Origin: Fratercula arctica
Lineage: Eukaryota; Chordata; Aves; Charadriiformes; Alcidae
NCBI GenBank assembly: GCA_947846985.1
Contig: CANTUZ010000001.1
Location: 34,682,727 to 34,746,726, forward strand
Length of the DNA stretch: 64,000 nt
Reading direction: 5' to 3'
Shown here: positions 59,801-64,000 of the stretch, piece by piece
How the letters are laid out: each line of letters begins with the position of its first letter
How positions within the stretch are numbered: position 1 is the first letter of the stretch
Position numbers and translations under genes: made by a program
The notes under the pieces: model-generated
Seen by the model: only the letters and a program-made list of their open reading frames with translations
Told to the model about the DNA's origin: nothing
The model's database searches: none

Positions 59801-61540
59801 CCATCCTGTGGAACTTGCATGTGTTGAGGTATCTTATGGCATGGCTGTGTTTGTTTCTGTATTTTTTTTTTTCCTATATGTGTTTGAGTGGCAGCGAAAG
59901 GCAAGGGAGATCAGGAAGCCACAGAGGAACCTAAATCTATGCATGAGATTATTCCAGCCCCTGGCAGATTTCCTGGGAGCCAAATGGCTGTTGGGTCTGT
60001 GATGGTGGAGAGCTGACCATGCTGGTTCTTTAAAGATGGGGAGGACAGCTCTGACGTGTTCCCCCAAAAGAAGAATTTAAAGGAAACTTAATGTCTCTCC
60101 TCTCCCATCTGTTCCATACTATTAGTTTTCCCGCGGGAATGGTTAAGTTTGTTCATGACTGTATGCTACCATGGCAGTAGTGGAACATGTCTGCTTCTTC
60201 ATAATGTCCATTGTAACGTGGTCTAGGCTGAGTCTTGGAGTCCAGGTAGAGCAAATATAATCTTAACTGTACTGCTGACTTGATATTCATTTCTAGCTTC
60301 GCACTGTCAAGGCAGCAGTGCTCCACTCCTTAACAAAGGAGTGATACTGCCTGTTTCCCCATGCAATATATTTAGATTTCTGTGACAAACAGCCGCACCT
60401 AAATTCAAAGTGTTATTATAAAATCTTAGCACCAGTAATAAAGAAAAGCACTGCACCCAGCTGAAACTGTAAAGAGAATTTAAATAGTGTTGCAATTATC
60501 TCATTTGTAAATTGAGGAGGACACTGCTGGTAGCAAATTTTATGTAAAGTGTTGTAGGGCTTTTAAATGGCCGTAAGTAGTCAGGGCATTTGCTCTGAGT
60601 GTATTGTGCGAGATGGAATAAATGGCGGAATGATTTGGGCTTTTAAAACTAGGCTGAATAAAATGCTACAAGATATCCTGCATGGGTGGGCTCGCTCTGA
60701 CAGGCAGATGCATTCAGGAACATAACGTGTCTTGTATGGCTCTGATTTATGTGACTCTGTGAAGGTGCCTAAGGGTTGGTTTAGACACTAGCTTGCACTG
60801 TTTTAATTAAACCTGTTTTCAGTCTAGGATTTTCAGTTCAGAATGAAAGTTACTGTCATCAAGACAGCTAAAAAATGTCAAGCTCTGCTTTATGCATCTC
60901 ACTGTAGGTGTCTGAGTGAAGTGGTGCAGCTCCGCAGGTATTGTACGTGTGGAAAATAGAGAAGTAGGCTCTCCCAGAGCGAATGTCCTGAATTCCCTTG
61001 GGGTGGAGTTTAATTCTCTCCACTGACTCCAAAGCATGAGGAGATGAAGTCTGTAGGTTAGATAACCTGTGAGAGACCCAGAGTAGATGATGTATGTAGC
61101 ATCTCTTCTCATTTGTGCAATTTTATTTTTCCTTTCTCCGATTGTCCTTTCAGTGTTTACACCCAAATTGCCACTGTTGGGTGGAAATCAGAACCACAAA
61201 TGCAAATGTTCTGTAAAAGACACGAAGAACAGCCTGGATGAGAAACGAGGACTAATAATACCTTACTAAAATACTGGTAGTGAAATTAAAGAAAAAGTGA
61301 GGGGGAAAAAAAGAAAATAAAAGAACAATGAAAAGATGCAGATGATGACTTCAGGAAGGTGTGGCTGGAGGTCCTGTGAATGGAATATAGAAGGGTTTTT
61401 GACCGCGTTTGTTGGCTAAGACTTGAGTTTTCAGAGAAGTCAAAGGGAGCGAGGCAGGCAACCTAATGGGATTTTGGCACATCATTTTCGTTCAGAAAAT
61501 CTTGCCTTAGATATCCAAGTGAGAAAGTATATTCTGTTCA
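56861..61540. other. About 4.7 kb of unique DNA, no gene recognised
   Basis: The longest frames are 57136-57444 (minus, 102 codons), 58514-58843 (minus, 109 codons) and 60819-61166 (minus, 115 codons). None has a recognisable domain, and each has overlapping competitors. T-runs occur at about 59319-59330 and 59861-59871. A region around 57840-58010 is strongly AT-rich. Confidence 0.45.
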
Positions 61541-61570
61541 TGTATGTATATACATATATATATATATATA
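61541..61570. repeat. (TA)n microsatellite
   Basis: TGTATGTATATACATATATATATATATATA ends abruptly at GTGTCTGG. A short AT dinucleotide repeat, in which the self-complementary TA run can extrude as a cruciform. Confidence 0.9.
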
Positions 61571-62424
61571 GTGTCTGGTCTGGCAGACATGGTCTGAGTC
61601 ACCGGGTTGGCGGAATGGGCTTCACACAACACGCAGAGCTCAGAGAAATAACATTGAGACTGGAACACTAATCTCAGAATCATTAGATTTAGATTCAATC
61701 TTCTGTTTCAGAGACTCGCGTTTATGTTTTCTCATAGAAAAAAAGTGGTAGCCAGCACTCCTGGAAAGCTCTTTCTGCTCCTGAACTGAAGCCACAGCAG
61801 TGCTTATGTACGGGAGTGCTTGCGGTCAAAGCCAGCATCAACGTCCTGCACTCGTACTGCGCAGGGCGAGCCCCTTCTGTGCTGGCCTTCAGGCTCTTCT
61901 GGACTCATTGCAGCCCTGGTATAAAGTATCTAAGATAATGAGCTGGAGACAGCTGGAGCCATCTAAAATGGTACTGGAGGACTGAACTTGATGCAGTCTC
62001 ACCCATACCACTGCTGGGGACTTAACCAGGAGGGTTAAGAAGAGGAGGAAACAAGTGTAGCAGAAAACAAGTTGTTGAGGATCCCAGGCAAAATTACAAG
62101 TAGTCAGTCAGGGAACTGGAGAGAAATGAAGAGGTAAATCCTTTGGCATTTGTAGGATTTGTGTCTAAGAACTACGGGACTAGAAAGACAGAAGAAAAGA
62201 GAAATTAAGTCTGCAGCCTAATGGGTAGGGGTCTTGATTGTGAGGATTCAGTTATAGATAATTTACATTCCTCCTTCCTCGTGAATAATATTTATTATCG
62301 CCACTGGCCAAAAAAGGTGAGAGCAGAAAACATTCACAGGGGTAACCAGCAGTAGATAGAAGTCTGGCCTGGCTAATTTATAGAATGAGATACTGCAGTC
62401 TGGGGAGGGACTGGCTGGGAAAAA
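61571..62424. other. Unique sequence upstream of an old LINE relic
   Basis: No gene is recognised. The last 60 bases or so (62360-62424) may be the decayed continuation of the CR1/L3-like relic that follows. Confidence 0.45.
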
Positions 62425-62870
62425 GGGTGTAGAAAAAACATGAACACTGTAGAAAAAGTGAATAGACAGTAATTATTTAGTGTAACGCAAGTGGAGGGGC
62501 ACCCTTAAGGAAATCAAATATTTTTCACATCATTAAATTATGGAACTCATTGTCACGGGATACTGGGAGAGCTCAGACAAATAATATGGGGGGAAAATGA
62601 TGACAGATTCATAGGGAAAATATCTATTGCAGCATACTCAAGCTGTAATAGAGAGATTTATTAAACATAAGGATCTGATATAACCTGTGGCTGAGGAAGA
62701 CCTTAAGGTGCTGACAGCAGGAAGCAGGGAAAGTTTGCTATTAATGTGCTTTTTCTTTCTCTCCTAATGTCTTTCTCAAAGCCTCTGCTATTGGTTGTTG
62801 TGAAAAACAAGAACTACGTTAAACATGCGTTTGGTCTAACTCAGTGATGCTCTTCTTATGTTCTTGTAAG
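62425..62870 (+). mobile_element. Ancient CR1/L3-like LINE 3' relic
   Basis: Landmarks in order are GTAGAAAAAGTGAATAGACAG at 62450, AACGCAAGTGGAGGGGCACCC, TTTTTCACATCATTAAATTATGGAACTCATTGTCACGGGATACTG (62521-62566), GACAGATTCATAGGG, GCCTCTGCTATTGGTTGTTG (62781-62800) and GGTCTAACTCAGTGATGCTCTTCTTATGTTCTTG to the end. This is the order of an old CR1 3' region, whose consensus reads like 'gtggaactcattgccac', 'tctggcattggccac', 'gtctgacccagtatggc' and 'ttcttatgttctt'. The terminus matches the minus-strand piece at 25450-25520. Divergence is high and no coding frame survives. Confidence 0.72.
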
Positions 62871-64000
62871 AGAAAGCACAGATAATCCTGAGAACTGTTA
62901 CTTTTAATGCTGGAAAGGGAATATTTCACATATTTTTCCTCTTGCTTGGATAGCGCAGCATACTGCCATGCACGAAGTATGCCAATAATCCCATTTAACT
63001 CTCCTTACTCCACAGAGGATTCAAATTCAAGACAACAGCTCCAGGCACTTCAAATACCTTGTAGGAAGCCCAAATAAAGGACAGTGATCAGAGAAAGGCC
63101 CTTCTAAGCTGCTTGGGCTTGATTTAAAAGTTCCTGCTTATGTCCCACGGTGTCACTGATATTTTGGAGCAAACTCCCTTGGTGCCTTCTTCTTATGATG
63201 GGGGTTATAATTGTTGGCTTATAGCAAATTACATGCCACAGGCAATTTAAGCCAATCTGAGTGACACAAGAGGAAGTTTGTTCCTACTCCTTGCCCCTCC
63301 AATCCTGGCCACGTGATCCCATGACTTCCCTGTGCAAGCAGAAGCATTTCTGTGGCTGTACAGTCTGCTCAATTAGCAAGATAATAACCATATGGCTACC
63401 TGAATGCTAATGAGCAGAAACGTGGGGCACAGGCTAAAATCACTATTTGTGAGAGCAATGAGGCTTTATATTGGCTTAGACCACATGTGAAAGCATGTAT
63501 ACCATCTCTCATAAGATCTAATTACTAAGCATGCTTGGTCCGCAGTGAAGTTGTTTGGATGACACTGATTTCAGTTAAGAATTTGTGGAGTGAATGGTCA
63601 TTTATACAGCACATACGTACATGTGGAACGTTTGGTCAGGAAGTGGAAGACCAAGGATTTAAATTAGTGTTCAGATTAAGACGGAGGATTGTATAGCTGA
63701 GAAGGATATCCTTGCTGTAAGTCAAAGGCATATGCTTAAGATCCCCTACATCCTTCCTGTTTAAAGCAGGGGCGAAAAATTTACAGGGTCAGAAGAAGAG
63801 AGACAGAGTAGATTTCCAGCTTAGACATTAGGGGCCTCAACAGGGGATGGAAAAGCCTCTCTCTTTTCCCTGGATGATTTTTTTTCCCTTCAGTGCTGAT
63901 GTAGTGTAGGATGTGTGTACAGTATCCTGTAACTGTGGCCGGATACACAGTTGTCCCTATTCCCAGGTAGAGAATCAGGCTCCTTTACTCTTCTTCCTTT
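62871..64000. other. Unique sequence, nothing recognised
   Basis: I see no repeat family, RNA gene or exon-like segment to the end of the window. Confidence 0.5.

Noticed and set aside
61541..61570. TATA-type promoter
   Set aside because: It is a (TA)n microsatellite with no other promoter features and no gene downstream.

Overview
The window looks like bird nuclear DNA. The main evidence is repeeated, recognisable CR1 (chicken repeat 1) LINE sequence, which carries the avian CR1 3' tail with short direct repeats of the ATTCTGTG type. There are also only scattered, very old MIR/L2-like pieces and no mammalian L1 or Alu-like sequence. No order or species can be assigned from the sequence alone. 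The DNA is AT-rich, with no CpG island, no RNA gene and no convincing host coding exon. Open frames outside repeats are all short (the longest is 143 codons), overlap in several frames and resemble no protein family I recognise. The window is best read as intergenic or deep intronic DNA.

Layout from left to right. Positions 1-4 kb are unique sequence with a GC-rich but CpG-poor block (about 1085-1540), an 18-bp tandem repeat near 2.5 kb and an old SINE/LINE tail near 2.9 kb. A remnant of an ancient CR1/L3-like LINE lies at 4.0-4.2 kb. From 4.2 to 11.4 kb the sequence is unique and includes a compact GATA/RUNX/ETS-like motif cluster at 9.25-9.34 kb. A well-preserved 3' CR1 fragment (11.4-12.2 kb, plus strand) and a sister copy (17.3-17.8 kb, minus strand) belong to the same young-looking subfamily. 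A MIR-like SINE sits at 13.9-14.1 kb. Older CR1 pieces lie at 18.05-18.39, 21.97-22.12 and 25.45-25.52 kb.

The most striking physical feature is about 756 bases of uninterrupted pyrimidine (CCTT/CCCT repeats) at 25,969-26,724, followed by a GGTTTTT repeat near 27.0 kb. From 27 to 47 kb the DNA is almost all unique, with a few short simple repeats, a tRNA-SINE-like head at 40.38 kb and a perfect 13-bp-stem hairpin at 45.87 kb.

The right third holds the longest transposon, a roughly 2-kb CR1 on the minus strand (47.4-49.45 kb) that keeps a decayed reverse-transcriptase domain. It also holds a plus-strand CR1 with reverse-transcriptase remnants (53.95-54.79 kb), an ancient CR1/L3-like piece at 56.6-56.9 kb and another at 62.4-62.9 kb.

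No set of genes working together is present. I found no evidence of a new biological system. The observations worth checking are the long mirror-prone pyrimidine tract with its internal 114-bp duplication, the layered series of CR1 copies of different ages, and several AT-rich, homeodomain-site-rich blocks that could be conserved non-coding elements.
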